From: Herbiconiux daphne
GTDB taxonomy: Bacteria > Actinomycetota > Actinomycetes > Actinomycetales > Microbacteriaceae
Length of the DNA stretch: 64,000 nucleotides
Assembly: GCF_024979295.1 (NCBI RefSeq)
Contig: NZ_JANLCJ010000001.1
Coordinates: forward strand, 62,001-126,000
Reading direction: 5' to 3'
Part shown: one piece after another, positions 18,453 to 26,282 of the stretch
Position numbering within the stretch: position 1 is the stretch's first letter
How the letters are laid out: every line of letters begins with the position of its first letter
The notes under the pieces: generated by a model
Seen by the model: the letters and a program-made list of their open reading frames with translations, nothing else
Told to the model about the DNA's origin: nothing
Database searches by the model: none
Translations under genes and position numbers: made by a program

Positions 18453-20195
18453 ATGGCGGCACCCGGCCCCGCAGGGGGTCCAGGCTTCGAGACCTCGGCG
18501 CCGGCGGCTCGTCCGTCCGGCGCCGAGGACTTGCGGCTGCCCAAACCGCCGGGCTTCGTGAGGTCGTATTTCAACCGGCATCCGTGGCTCTTGGACGGGC
18601 TCATCGCCGGCGCCTACCTCGTGCCGATGGGCGCGTATTCGCTCTACGTCTTCGGGCGCTCGGTGGCGGAGGGGGTGCCGTGGTACGGCTTCCTGTTCGT
18701 CTACGCCACCGGGGCCGTGTCGGTCGGTCTGCTGTTCCGGCGCTACGTGCCGCACATCACGGCGGCGATCTCGGCGGCGTCGCTGGTGCTGCTCAGCACC
18801 GAGACGCAGCAGATCGACGTGGTGCCGATGGTGTTCGCGCTGTATGCGCTCGCGGTCTACCGCACGGCGCGCGCGGCCTGGCTCTGGACGGCGGTAGCCG
18901 TGGTGGTGGGCGCCGTGTCGGCGTTCATCAACGATTCGACCGACCTGGTGGAGGCGATCGGCTACGGCATCCTGCTCGCCCTGGTGATGGTGATCGCCAC
19001 GCTCGTCGGCATCACGTTCGGCAATCGGCGCCGCTATATCCAGGCGCTGCTCGACCGGGCCGCGCAGCTCGCCCGCGAACGCGATCAGCAGGCCCAGCTC
19101 TCGGCGGCGGCCGAGCGCGCGCGCATCGCCCGCGAGATGCACGACATCGTGGCGCACAGTCTCACCGTGATCGTGGCGCTCTCCGACGGCGCCGAGGCCA
19201 GCGTCGACCGCTCGCCCGAGACCGCCCGCGAGGCGATGCACCAGGCGGCGAGCACGGCACGGCGGGCGTTGACCGACATGCGGCGCACCCTGGGGGTGCT
19301 CACGGCCGCGGAGGGGGCCGGCGGTGGGGCGGGGGGCGAGCCGGCCTCCGGAAGCCTCGGCACCCTCGGTCGGGAGGCCGATGCGCGTGGGGGAGGCCGT
19401 GGTGGCCTCCCGATCGAGTCCGGCGGGGGAATGGCCTCCGCGGGAGCCGCACCAGGGGCAGGAGTGGGAGCTGCAGCCGGGGTGGGAGCGGGAGCAGCAG
19501 CGGGAGCCGGACTGGGTGGTGGAGGAGCAACGGATGCCGCCGCACTCCTGGCGCCTCAACCGGGTCTCGACGACCTCGGCGAGCTGATCGCGTCGTTCCG
19601 GGCTGCAGGGTTGCCCGTTCGCTACACGACACACGGCGAGCCGCCGGGCGACCGGATGCTGCAGCTCGCGGTGTTCCGGGTGGTGCAGGAGAGCCTCACG
19701 AATGCACTGCGCTACGCGGTGCAGGCGTCGGCGGTCGAGGTCGTGCTCGACTTCGACGCCCGTGCGGGCGCGGGCCGCGGCATCACCATCGACATCAGCG
19801 ACGACGGCCTCGACCCGGGCCGCGGCGCCGCCTCGGCCGGATCGGGCCGCGGCCTCATCGGCCTGCGCGAGCGCGTGGCGGTGCACGGCGGAACCGTGGT
19901 GGTCGGCCCCGCCGGTGCGCGCGGCTGGCGGGTGCACGCCGAACTCCCGTCTCCGCCGTCGTCGCCCCCGGGAACGACGGCCCCGATCGCGCCCCATGCG
20001 CCGGTGTGGCCCGCGGCATCGAGTGTGTCCGCACCACCGGTGTCGCCGGCAGCGCCGACCACGCCCTCGCCCGCGGCACCCGCGTCGCCTGCGGCACCCG
20101 CTACGCCTGCGGCACCCGTTGCGCCGGCGGCACCCGCGTCGCCGGCGGCACCCACCGGGCCCCCGGCGCGCGACCTCGAAGGAGACGAATGGTGA
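18453..20195 (+). CDS. Sensor histidine kinase, NarL/LiaS-DesK type
   Basis: A 580-residue membrane kinase. About five or six hydrophobic segments span residues 45-190. The dimerisation domain carries the phospho-accepting His near residue 230 in AREMHDIVAHSL, and the ATPase domain shows ESLTNALRYA, DISDDGLDPGRG and GRGLIGLRERVAVHGG. Two features are unusual: a Gly/Ala-rich linker of about 80 residues between the two catalytic domains (about 287-368), and a C-terminal Pro/Ala tail of about 80 residues with repeats of the SPAAP/TPAAP kind. It is nearly continuous with an ABC exporter and coupled to the response regulator gene, so exporter substrate or membrane stress is its likely signal. Confidence 0.9.
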   Translation: MAAPGPAGGPGFETSAPAARPSGAEDLRLPKPPGFVRSYFNRHPWLLDGLIAGAYLVPMGAYSLYVFGRSVAEGVPWYGFLFVYATGAVSVGLLFRRYVPHITAAISAASLVLLSTETQQIDVVPMVFALYALAVYRTARAAWLWTAVAVVVGAVSAFINDSTDLVEAIGYGILLALVMVIATLVGITFGNRRRYIQALLDRAAQLARERDQQAQLSAAAERARIAREMHDIVAHSLTVIVALSDGAEASVDRSPETAREAMHQAASTARRALTDMRRTLGVLTAAEGAGGGAGGEPASGSLGTLGREADARGGGRGGLPIESGGGMASAGAAPGAGVGAAAGVGAGAAAGAGLGGGGATDAAALLAPQPGLDDLGELIASFRAAGLPVRYTTHGEPPGDRMLQLAVFRVVQESLTNALRYAVQASAVEVVLDFDARAGAGRGITIDISDDGLDPGRGAASAGSGRGLIGLRERVAVHGGTVVVGPAGARGWRVHAELPSPPSSPPGTTAPIAPHAPVWPAASSVSAPPVSPAAPTTPSPAAPASPAAPATPAAPVAPAAPASPAAPTGPPARDLEGDEW

Positions 20196-20998
20196 CCGAC
20201 CGCACGCACGAGACATCCCACCAGCCACGCCACGAACCATCCCACGAACCACCGCACCAGCCACCCGCGGCCGGTGCCACCACCGACCCGGCGGCGCGAC
20301 GCATCCGGTTGCTGCTCGTGGATGATCAGCACTTGATCCGGCTCGGCATGCGTCTGGTGCTGGAGTCGAACGACGAGTTCGAGGTCGTCGGCGAGGCCGG
20401 CGACGGGCGGGAGGCCGTGGCGGCGGCGGCCCGGTTGCGGCCCGACGTCATCCTCATGGATGTGCGGATGCCGGGCATGGATGGCATCGAGGCCACGCGC
20501 GCGATCGTGGCGGGCGATCCGGCGAGCCGGGTGATCATCCTCACCACGTTCGACCTCGACGAGTACGCGTTCGCGGGCCTCAACGCGGGAGCCAGCGGGT
20601 TCCTGCTGAAAGACGCGCAGCCCGTCGAGCTCGCGGCCGCCATCCGGGCCGTCGCGAGCGGAGACGCCGCGGTGTCGCCGCGGGTGACCCGCAAGCTGCT
20701 CGAACTCTTCGGGCCGCAACTGCCCGGCGGGGCCGCGGCCGCGGCGTCGCCCGAGGGTCGAGCGGCGGCATCCGGTGACCCCGCCGACGACTCGTCGGCC
20801 CGCCTCGCGACACTCACCGAACGGGAGCGCGAAGTGCTCGTGGCGATGGCCGAGGGGCTCACCAACTCCGAGATCGCGGCGCGCCTCTATCTCTCGGAGT
20901 CGACCGTGAAGACCCACGTCGGCCGCGTGCTGATGAAACTCGAGCTGCGCGACCGGGTGCAGGCCGTGATCTTCGCCTACTCGGCGGGGCTGGCCTAG
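20189..20998 (+). CDS. Response regulator, NarL/LuxR family
   Basis: A 269-residue DNA-binding regulator. A 35-residue His/Pro-rich N-terminus (HETSHQPRHEPSHEPPHQPP) precedes the receiver domain, which has LLVDDQH and the phosphorylated Asp91 in VILMDVRMPG, then LLKDAQP. The C-terminal LuxR helix-turn-helix is LTEREREVLVAMAEGLTNSEIA...STVKTHVGRVL. The ATG at 20189 overlaps the kinase stop by 7 bp and has GAAGGAG five bases upstream. It should be phosphorylated by the upstream kinase and probably controls the adjacent ABC exporter. The His-rich N-terminus is not part of the family fold and could bind metal or simply be drifted DNA. Confidence 0.92.
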   Translation: MVTDRTHETSHQPRHEPSHEPPHQPPAAGATTDPAARRIRLLLVDDQHLIRLGMRLVLESNDEFEVVGEAGDGREAVAAAARLRPDVILMDVRMPGMDGIEATRAIVAGDPASRVIILTTFDLDEYAFAGLNAGASGFLLKDAQPVELAAAIRAVASGDAAVSPRVTRKLLELFGPQLPGGAAAAASPEGRAAASGDPADDSSARLATLTEREREVLVAMAEGLTNSEIAARLYLSESTVKTHVGRVLMKLELRDRVQAVIFAYSAGLA

Positions 20999-21003
20999 CC
21001 GAA

Positions 21004-21009
21004 TACCCT
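21004..21009 (+). promoter_or_regulatory. -10-like box upstream of pip
   Basis: TACCCT fits TANNNT and ends 7 nt before the pip ATG, but here a Shine-Dalgarno-like GGAAGG lies in the same 7 nt, so pip may be read either from its own promoter or from the upstream operon. Confidence 0.4.
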
Positions 21010-21016
21010 GGAAGGC

Positions 21017-21976
21017 ATGCGCACCTTCTACCCCGAGATCGAACCCTACGAGCAGGGCATGCTCGACGTCGGCGACGGCCAGACGATCTACTGGGAGGAG
21101 TCGGGCAATGCCGCCGGCAAGCCCGTCGTGTTCCTGCACGGAGGCCCGGGCGGCGGCACGAACCCCACCCACCGGCGGCTGTTCGACCCGGCGAAATACC
21201 GCATCGTGCTCTTCGACCAGCGCGGGTGCGGCAAGAGCCTGCCGCACGCGAGCGAACCGGGCGCCGACCTGTCGTCGAACACCACCTGGAACCTCGTGGC
21301 CGACATGGAGCGCCTGCGCGAGGCCCGGGGCATCGACCGCTGGCAGGTGCTCGGCGGCTCGTGGGGCAGCACCCTCGCCCTCGCCTACGCCGAGACGCAC
21401 CCCGCCCGCGTGACCGAGCTCGTGCTGCGCGGCATCTTCACGCTGCGGCGCAGCGAGCTCGACTGGTTCTATGAGGGCGGCGCCTCGGCCATCCTGCCCG
21501 ACCGCTGGGAGACGTTCGTCGAGCCGGTGCCCGAAGCGGGGCGGCGCTCGATGATCCGCAGCTACCACGACCTGCTCAACGACAGCGACCCCGCGGTGCA
21601 CGGCCCCGCCGCGGTCGCCTGGTCGACCTGGGAGGCGTCGGCCATCACCCTGCTGCCGCGCGAGGAGCTGATCGCCGCCTTCGCCGAGCCGAGCTACGCC
21701 CTCGCCTTCGCGCGCATCGAGAACCACTACTTCGTGAACGAGGGCTGGTTCGAGCCCGAGCAGCTGATCCGCGACGCGCACCTCCTGCGCGACATCCCGG
21801 GCGTCATCGTGCACGGCCGCTACGACCTCTGCACGCCGGCCTACATCGCGTGGGATCTGCACCGGCAGTGGCCCGAGGCCGAGCTGCACCTGATTCCGGA
21901 TGCCGGTCACGCCTTCGATGAGCCCGGCATCCTCGATGCCCTGATCACCGCCACCGACGGCTTCGCCGACCGCTGA
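21017..21976 (+). CDS. pip: Proline iminopeptidase
   Basis: A 319-residue alpha/beta hydrolase that removes N-terminal proline from peptides, in the cytoplasm. The oxyanion motif HGGPGGGTNP (residues 41-50), FDQRGCGKS (67-74), nucleophile Ser115 in GGSWGSTLA, the Asp motif HGRYDLCTP and the catalytic His in DAGHAFDEPG are all present and correctly spaced for peptidase family S33. Length is typical. GGAAGG precedes the ATG. The last bases of the gene with its stop codon belong to a 25-bp tandem repeat that continues into the intergenic region. Confidence 0.93.
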   Translation: MRTFYPEIEPYEQGMLDVGDGQTIYWEESGNAAGKPVVFLHGGPGGGTNPTHRRLFDPAKYRIVLFDQRGCGKSLPHASEPGADLSSNTTWNLVADMERLREARGIDRWQVLGGSWGSTLALAYAETHPARVTELVLRGIFTLRRSELDWFYEGGASAILPDRWETFVEPVPEAGRRSMIRSYHDLLNDSDPAVHGPAAVAWSTWEASAITLLPREELIAAFAEPSYALAFARIENHYFVNEGWFEPEQLIRDAHLLRDIPGVIVHGRYDLCTPAYIAWDLHRQWPEAELHLIPDAGHAFDEPGILDALITATDGFADR

Positions 21977-22036
21977 CGCCGCGGGGTTCGCCGGCCGCTG
22001 ACGCAGCCGCTTTCGCCGACCGGTGAGGCGCCTCGA
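21962..22036 (+). repeat. Three tandem 25-bp repeats across the pip stop codon
   Basis: Units begin at 21962, 21987 and 22012 with the pattern TTCGCC-RACCGSTGASGC. The first unit contains the pip stop TGA; the two later copies are non-coding. Copies differ at a few positions, so the duplication is not recent. Confidence 0.8.
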
Positions 22037-22061
22037 CCCTTCCGATGTCAGAGGGGATGTG

Positions 22062-22067
22062 TACGCT
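22062..22067 (+). promoter_or_regulatory. -10 box of the second MFS gene, leaderless arrangement
   Basis: TACGCT fits TANNNT and ends 6 nt before the ATG at 22074, with no Shine-Dalgarno sequence. Confidence 0.6.
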
Positions 22068-22073
22068 GTTCAC

Positions 22074-23408
22074 ATGTCCGATTTCACCGCGCACCCTGCC
22101 ACGCCGGGCGAGCCCGCGCCGGAGCCCGCCGCCGTTCCCGCGCACTGGCAGCGGAATGTCGGGCTCTTCCTGAGCGGCCAGACCATCTCGCTGTTCGGCT
22201 CGATGATCGTGCAGTACGCGGTGATGTGGTACGTCACGTTCGAGACCCAGTCGGGCCTCGCCGTGGCGCTCTACGCGGTGGCGGCGTTCCTGCCGCAGGG
22301 CGTGGTGTCGATCTTCGGCGGCGTGCTCGCCGACCGCATGAATCGGCGGGTGCTCGTCATCATGGCCGACGGATCGATCGCGGCCGTGACCCTCGGGCTG
22401 GCGCTGCTGATGCTGAACGGTGTGACCGATCTGTGGATCATCCTGCTCGCCGTCGCCGTGCGCTCCGTGGGCGCGGGGGTGCAGACCCCGGCGGTGCAGG
22501 CGATGATTCCGCAGATCGCGCCGCCCGACCAGCTGATGCGCGTGAACGGCATCTTCCAGACCATCCAGTCGGCGATGGCGCTGCTCGCTCCGGCGGCCGC
22601 GGGCGCCGTGTTCGGGCTCTTCGGCATCGTGCCGCTGTTCTTCATCGACGTGGTCACGGCGGTGATCGGCATCGGGTTCCTGGTGTTCGTGTCGGTGCCG
22701 ACCCTCGCCACCATCGCCTCGAAGACCTCGAGCTACCGCGACGACCTCGTCGAGGGCATGCGCTACATCGCCCACCACGCGGTGGTGCGCTGGCTGCTCA
22801 TGGTGTTCGCCATCATCTTCCTGCTCACCGTGGCGCCGTCGTTCATCACGCCGCTGCTCGTGGCACGCACCTTCGGCACGGAGGTGTGGATGGTGACGGT
22901 GCTCGAGATCGCCTTCAGCGTGGGCATGCTGCTCGGCGGCGTGCTCGTGTCGACGCTGCTGGCCAAGCGCAGCCGCATCGGGCTGATCCTGTTCTCGACC
23001 TTCGGGTTCGCGATCTTCACCATCGCACTCGGGCTGAGCCCCAACCTCTGGGTGTTCTACGGCTTCATGTTCGCGTTCGGCCTGCTGGTGCCCCTCTTCT
23101 CGGCTCCGTTCATGACGCTGGTGCAGGAGACCGTCGAGCCGGCCATGCACGGGCGGGTGTTCAGCTACGTGGGCATCGTGATGGCGCTCGCCACTCCGAT
23201 CGGCATGCTCGTGTTCGGCCCGCTCGCCGATGTCATCAGTGTGCAACTGCTGCTGGTCTGCGGTGGAGTGGCCACGATCGTCGTGATCGTGGTGGCCCTG
23301 CTGCTGCCGTCGGGCCGTGCCGCCGTCGCGGCGGCGAAGACCCAGGTGCCGCTCGAGACGGCGGCCGAGGAGGCAGCCGACGCGCACGGAACCAGCTCGG
23401 CGCGCTGA
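22074..23408 (+). CDS. MFS transporter, MefA/macrolide-efflux-like (MFS_3)
   Basis: A 444-residue membrane protein. A Pro/Glu/Ala-rich cytoplasmic N-terminus (about 25 residues) precedes LFLSGQTISLFGSMIVQYAVMWY, the opening of the MFS_3 family that includes MefA-like macrolide and TetV-like exporters. The loop motif GGVLADRMNRR and about twelve membrane segments follow. The ATG at 22074 sits 6 nt after a -10 box; an in-frame earlier start is upstream of the promoter. No regulator is adjacent. Substrate unknown; family resemblance alone does not show drug resistance. Confidence 0.88.
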   Translation: MSDFTAHPATPGEPAPEPAAVPAHWQRNVGLFLSGQTISLFGSMIVQYAVMWYVTFETQSGLAVALYAVAAFLPQGVVSIFGGVLADRMNRRVLVIMADGSIAAVTLGLALLMLNGVTDLWIILLAVAVRSVGAGVQTPAVQAMIPQIAPPDQLMRVNGIFQTIQSAMALLAPAAAGAVFGLFGIVPLFFIDVVTAVIGIGFLVFVSVPTLATIASKTSSYRDDLVEGMRYIAHHAVVRWLLMVFAIIFLLTVAPSFITPLLVARTFGTEVWMVTVLEIAFSVGMLLGGVLVSTLLAKRSRIGLILFSTFGFAIFTIALGLSPNLWVFYGFMFAFGLLVPLFSAPFMTLVQETVEPAMHGRVFSYVGIVMALATPIGMLVFGPLADVISVQLLLVCGGVATIVVIVVALLLPSGRAAVAAAKTQVPLETAAEEAADAHGTSSAR

Positions 23409-23476
23409 CGCACCTCGGCCCGGGGGAGCGGTTCGACTCCCGGGTGCGCCTCGCCGCGCTGACGCACGTCGGCCCG
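23402..23476 (+). repeat. 21-bp repeat of the MFS stop-codon region, 54 bp apart
   Basis: The segment GCGCTGACGCACSTCGGCCC occurs at 23402 (with the stop TGA at 23406-23408) and again at 23456, with one mismatch. The second copy is non-coding. Confidence 0.75.
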
Positions 23477-23633
23477 CGTCGACCCCCGTGCACCGAATCG
23501 CCCCAGAGCTTCACCGCACGTTCACCCGGGCGTCGGATGGCGGTGCCCTGATCGGGTGACACGCCGTCGCATGATGTGCAGAAGCCGAAGCGCCGCCCGG
23601 GCGGCGGCCTGCACGGCGACGGATGGGGGCACG

Positions 23634-24272
23634 GTGACCAGGGCGGTGGATCGGCCGGTGGCGACCCTCGGCGAGACGATGGTGCTCTTCGACTGGAACG
23701 GCGCCATCGTCGTCGACGCCGATCGGGCGCGCGCGGCGCTCAACGCGGTGCTGGCCCGCCGGGGCCTTCCGGTGCTGGGCGAGACCGAGTTCTCGCTGCG
23801 ATTCCGCCTGCCTCTCACGCAGCTGTTCGGCCGCCTCGGCATTCCGGCCACCGACCGGGCGGCGGCCGAGCAGGAATGGAACGCCGAGATGGCCGACACG
23901 CACGCCCATCTGCGCGAGGGTGCGACAGCGTGTCTTTCGGCACTCTCCAAGGCCGGCGCCTGGCTCGGCGTGGTGTCGGCGGCATCCGCTGCGGCCGTGC
24001 GGTTCGATCAGCGGTCGCTCGCGGTGCCGTCGGTCTGGAACTCGGTGGAGTCGTCGGTGACCGACAAGTTCGAGCTGCTGCTGCGGCACCGGCCGACGCG
24101 GCCCAATGCGTTCTTCGTGGGCGAGAGCGCCGACGACCTGCGCTGCGCGTCGGCCGCCGGTTACACGCCGATCGGCGTGACCGACGCCCACGCGAGCGCC
24201 GCTGCCCTGAGGGCCGCCGGCGCCTCGCACGTCATCGGCGCGCTCGACGAACTGCTGACGATCGTCGTCTGA
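23634..24272 (+). CDS. HAD family hydrolase
   Basis: About 212 residues from the GTG at 23634, which has GGGGG four bases upstream. HAD motif I is FDWNGAIVVD (the DWNG form seen in a subset of the family), motif II lies near GVVSAAS, the lysine motif is VTDKFELL, and motif IV is GESADDLRCASAAG. A helical cap of about 60 residues lies between motifs I and II, as in phosphoglycolate phosphatase-like enzymes. The substrate is unknown. A longer start at 23556 in frame would add 26 basic residues. No operon partner is obvious; the DUF2510 gene downstream is convergent. Confidence 0.8.
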   Translation: MTRAVDRPVATLGETMVLFDWNGAIVVDADRARAALNAVLARRGLPVLGETEFSLRFRLPLTQLFGRLGIPATDRAAAEQEWNAEMADTHAHLREGATACLSALSKAGAWLGVVSAASAAAVRFDQRSLAVPSVWNSVESSVTDKFELLLRHRPTRPNAFFVGESADDLRCASAAGYTPIGVTDAHASAAALRAAGASHVIGALDELLTIVV

Positions 24273-24316
24273 CGCGCGGCCGGCGGCTCACGCGCTGGGG
24301 CGGGCGCGGCGCCGGA

Positions 24317-25054
24317 TCAGGTGTAGCTGCCGTAGGTCGACATGGTCGAGAACACGGCGTTGAACACCTGCACCACGACCACGATGCTGACGATGATCGA
24401 TAGTGCCAGCACCCCGATGGTCACCCACATCGGCGCGATGCCACGCCCGGCACGGCGACGCACCACCACCGAGCGGCCGATCGGGTAGACGCTGCTGAGA
24501 AAAGCCCAGGCCCAGTGGAACGGTCGCACGTAGCCGTGACGCAGCAGCCAGCGGTGATCGACGTAGGCGAGCACCACCGTCGCCGCGTAGAGCGCGAAGC
24601 TCAGCAGCGACGAGACAGCCTGGGCGACGAGCGCTGACGTCGACAAGCCCGCGTAGGGATTCACGTCGGTGCTGTAGGGGTCGGCGAGCGACGCCCGCAG
24701 GGATTCGTCGACCCCCGACAGGGTGAGCGGAAGCACGAGGAACGCCAGCAGCGGCAGCAGGGTGATGAGCCAGATGAACACGTTGTAGACCGGCGTGCCC
24801 GCGGGAACCTGGGGGATGGCGGCCGCGGCGTAGCCGGGCGCCTGGTAGCCGGCGCCCTGGTAGCCGGGCGCCTGGTAGGCGGGCGCCTGCGGCTGGTAGG
24901 CCGGGGCCTGCGGCTGGGCCTGGTAGGCGGGGGCCGCGGGCGCCTGCAGGTGCTCGGTCCACCGGGTGCCGTCCCACCACCGCGACTGCGGCGAGCCTGC
25001 GGGGTCGGCGTACCAACCCGGAGGGGTGGACTGGGGTGCGTTCGAGTCGCTCAC
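24317..25054 (-). CDS. DUF2510 domain membrane protein
   Basis: A 245-residue protein. The N-terminal DUF2510 motif (PPGWYADPAGSPQSRWWDG, then RWTEH) is followed by a Tyr/Gln/Ala/Pro repeat region (AYQAQ, AYQPQ, AYQAP, GYQGA, GYQAP) and then about four membrane segments. DUF2510 is found at the cytoplasmic N-terminus of many actinobacterial membrane proteins; its role is unknown. The repeat stretch is coded by near-identical 15-18-bp units. GTG start with AAGGAG five bases upstream. It is divergent from mtnA, so the 76 bp between them carry both promoters; no functional link to methionine salvage is evident. Confidence 0.82.
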   Translation of the reverse strand: MSDSNAPQSTPPGWYADPAGSPQSRWWDGTRWTEHLQAPAAPAYQAQPQAPAYQPQAPAYQAPGYQGAGYQAPGYAAAAIPQVPAGTPVYNVFIWLITLLPLLAFLVLPLTLSGVDESLRASLADPYSTDVNPYAGLSTSALVAQAVSSLLSFALYAATVVLAYVDHRWLLRHGYVRPFHWAWAFLSSVYPIGRSVVVRRRAGRGIAPMWVTIGVLALSIIVSIVVVVQVFNAVFSTMSTYGSYT

Positions 25055-25104
25055 GGGGTCTCCTTCTCGCGTTCAGGGTCAGCTTAGAGGTCTCCCGGAC
25101 AGGG

Positions 25105-25110
25105 TATTCT
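25105..25110 (+). promoter_or_regulatory. Probable -10 box of the mtn operon
   Basis: TATTCT lies 20 bp before the ATG at 25131, with a G-rich Shine-Dalgarno-like GGGGGA between. This would drive mtnA-mtnK-mtnC-mtnB and the cupin. The -35 is not clear. Confidence 0.5.
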
Positions 25111-25130
25111 CGGTGGGGGAAATCGACGGG

Positions 25131-26282
25131 ATGCGCATGACGACTGGCTTCGAGAACACCCCCGTGCTCGACGACTCCGTGCGGGTCGAGAACGGCGTGG
25201 TGCGCATCCTCGACCGACGGGTGTTCCCCGAGACGGTGTCGTGGGTCACGGCGCACGACGCCGAGCAGGTCGCCGCGGCGATCACCGCGATGGTGACCCA
25301 GAGCTCGGGCCCACTGTTCGCCGCCTACGCGGGCCTTGAGATCACGGCCCTGCAGGTCGCGGGCCAGACTCCGCAGGCCGCCCGCGAACGGATGCGCGCC
25401 GCCGGCCGTGCACTCGAGAGCGCCCGCCCCACGAACAACCACCCGCGCGAAGCGGTCGCCCGGGTGCTGGCCGCGGTCGACGCCGTGGTCGAGGGAGCGG
25501 TCGACGGCGCGGCTGCGGCATCCCAGGGCGTCGGCCCGGCGGGCGCGTCGACCGCCTCGGCGACGACGGCCGCGCTGGTGGAGGCCGCCGTCGACGCCGC
25601 GAGGACCGGCGCCGCGCTCTACCGCGACCGCAGCCACCGGCTCGGCGCCGAGACCGTGGCGCTGCTGCCCGACGGCGCCCGCATTCTCACGCACTGCTGG
25701 ATGGACACCTACCTGATCGAGTTCGTTCGCGCGGCCCGCGAGGCCGGCAAGCGGTTCGACTGGGTGGCCACCGAGACCCGCCCCTATCTGCAGGGCGCGC
25801 GGCTCACCGCCCACACCCTCGCCGAGCTCGGCGAGCACGTCACCCTCATCACCGACGGCATGGGGGCCGCCGCCCTCGCTCCCGGCTCGTCGCTCGGCCG
25901 CATCGACGCGCTCGTCACCGCGGCCGACCGGGTGTCGCTCGACGGCGCCGTGGTGAACAAGGTCGGCACCCTCGGTCTCGCGGTGGCGGCATCCGCCTTC
26001 GACGTGCCGTTCTATGCGCTCGTGCAGGCGCCCGACCGCCTCGCACCCACCGCGGCCGACATCGTGGTGGAGCAGCGCGACCCCACCGAGGTGCTGCACA
26101 CCCTGGGCCGGCGCACGGCGTCGGAGCGGGTGACGGATGCCTGGTACCCCGCGTTCGACGTGACACCTCCCCGCTTCGTGACGCGCATCGTCACCGACCG
26201 CGGCTCGTTCGAGCCGCAGCGGGTGGCCGACTACTACGGCGGCAGCGACGACGGCAGCGCGCGCCACGGGAGCCCGGAATGA
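25131..26282 (+). CDS. mtnA: S-methyl-5-thioribose-1-phosphate isomerase
   Basis: A 383-residue member of the eIF2B-alpha/MtnA isomerase family, which converts methylthioribose-1-phosphate to methylthioribulose-1-phosphate. The catalytic Cys is present in ILTHCWMD (about residue 189) and the catalytic Asp in TAADRVSLDG (about 266); ETRPYLQGARLTA, NNHPREAV and VNKVGTLGLAV are family positions. The residues right after the Cys are WMD rather than the usual N-A/T-G, a real departure. A neighbouring possibility is a 5-deoxyribose-1-phosphate isomerase; MtnC and MtnB downstream favour MtnA. The start is one of two close ATGs (25131, 25137). Its stop overlaps mtnK by 4 bp. Confidence 0.85.
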   Translation: MRMTTGFENTPVLDDSVRVENGVVRILDRRVFPETVSWVTAHDAEQVAAAITAMVTQSSGPLFAAYAGLEITALQVAGQTPQAARERMRAAGRALESARPTNNHPREAVARVLAAVDAVVEGAVDGAAAASQGVGPAGASTASATTAALVEAAVDAARTGAALYRDRSHRLGAETVALLPDGARILTHCWMDTYLIEFVRAAREAGKRFDWVATETRPYLQGARLTAHTLAELGEHVTLITDGMGAAALAPGSSLGRIDALVTAADRVSLDGAVVNKVGTLGLAVAASAFDVPFYALVQAPDRLAPTAADIVVEQRDPTEVLHTLGRRTASERVTDAWYPAFDVTPPRFVTRIVTDRGSFEPQRVADYYGGSDDGSARHGSPE

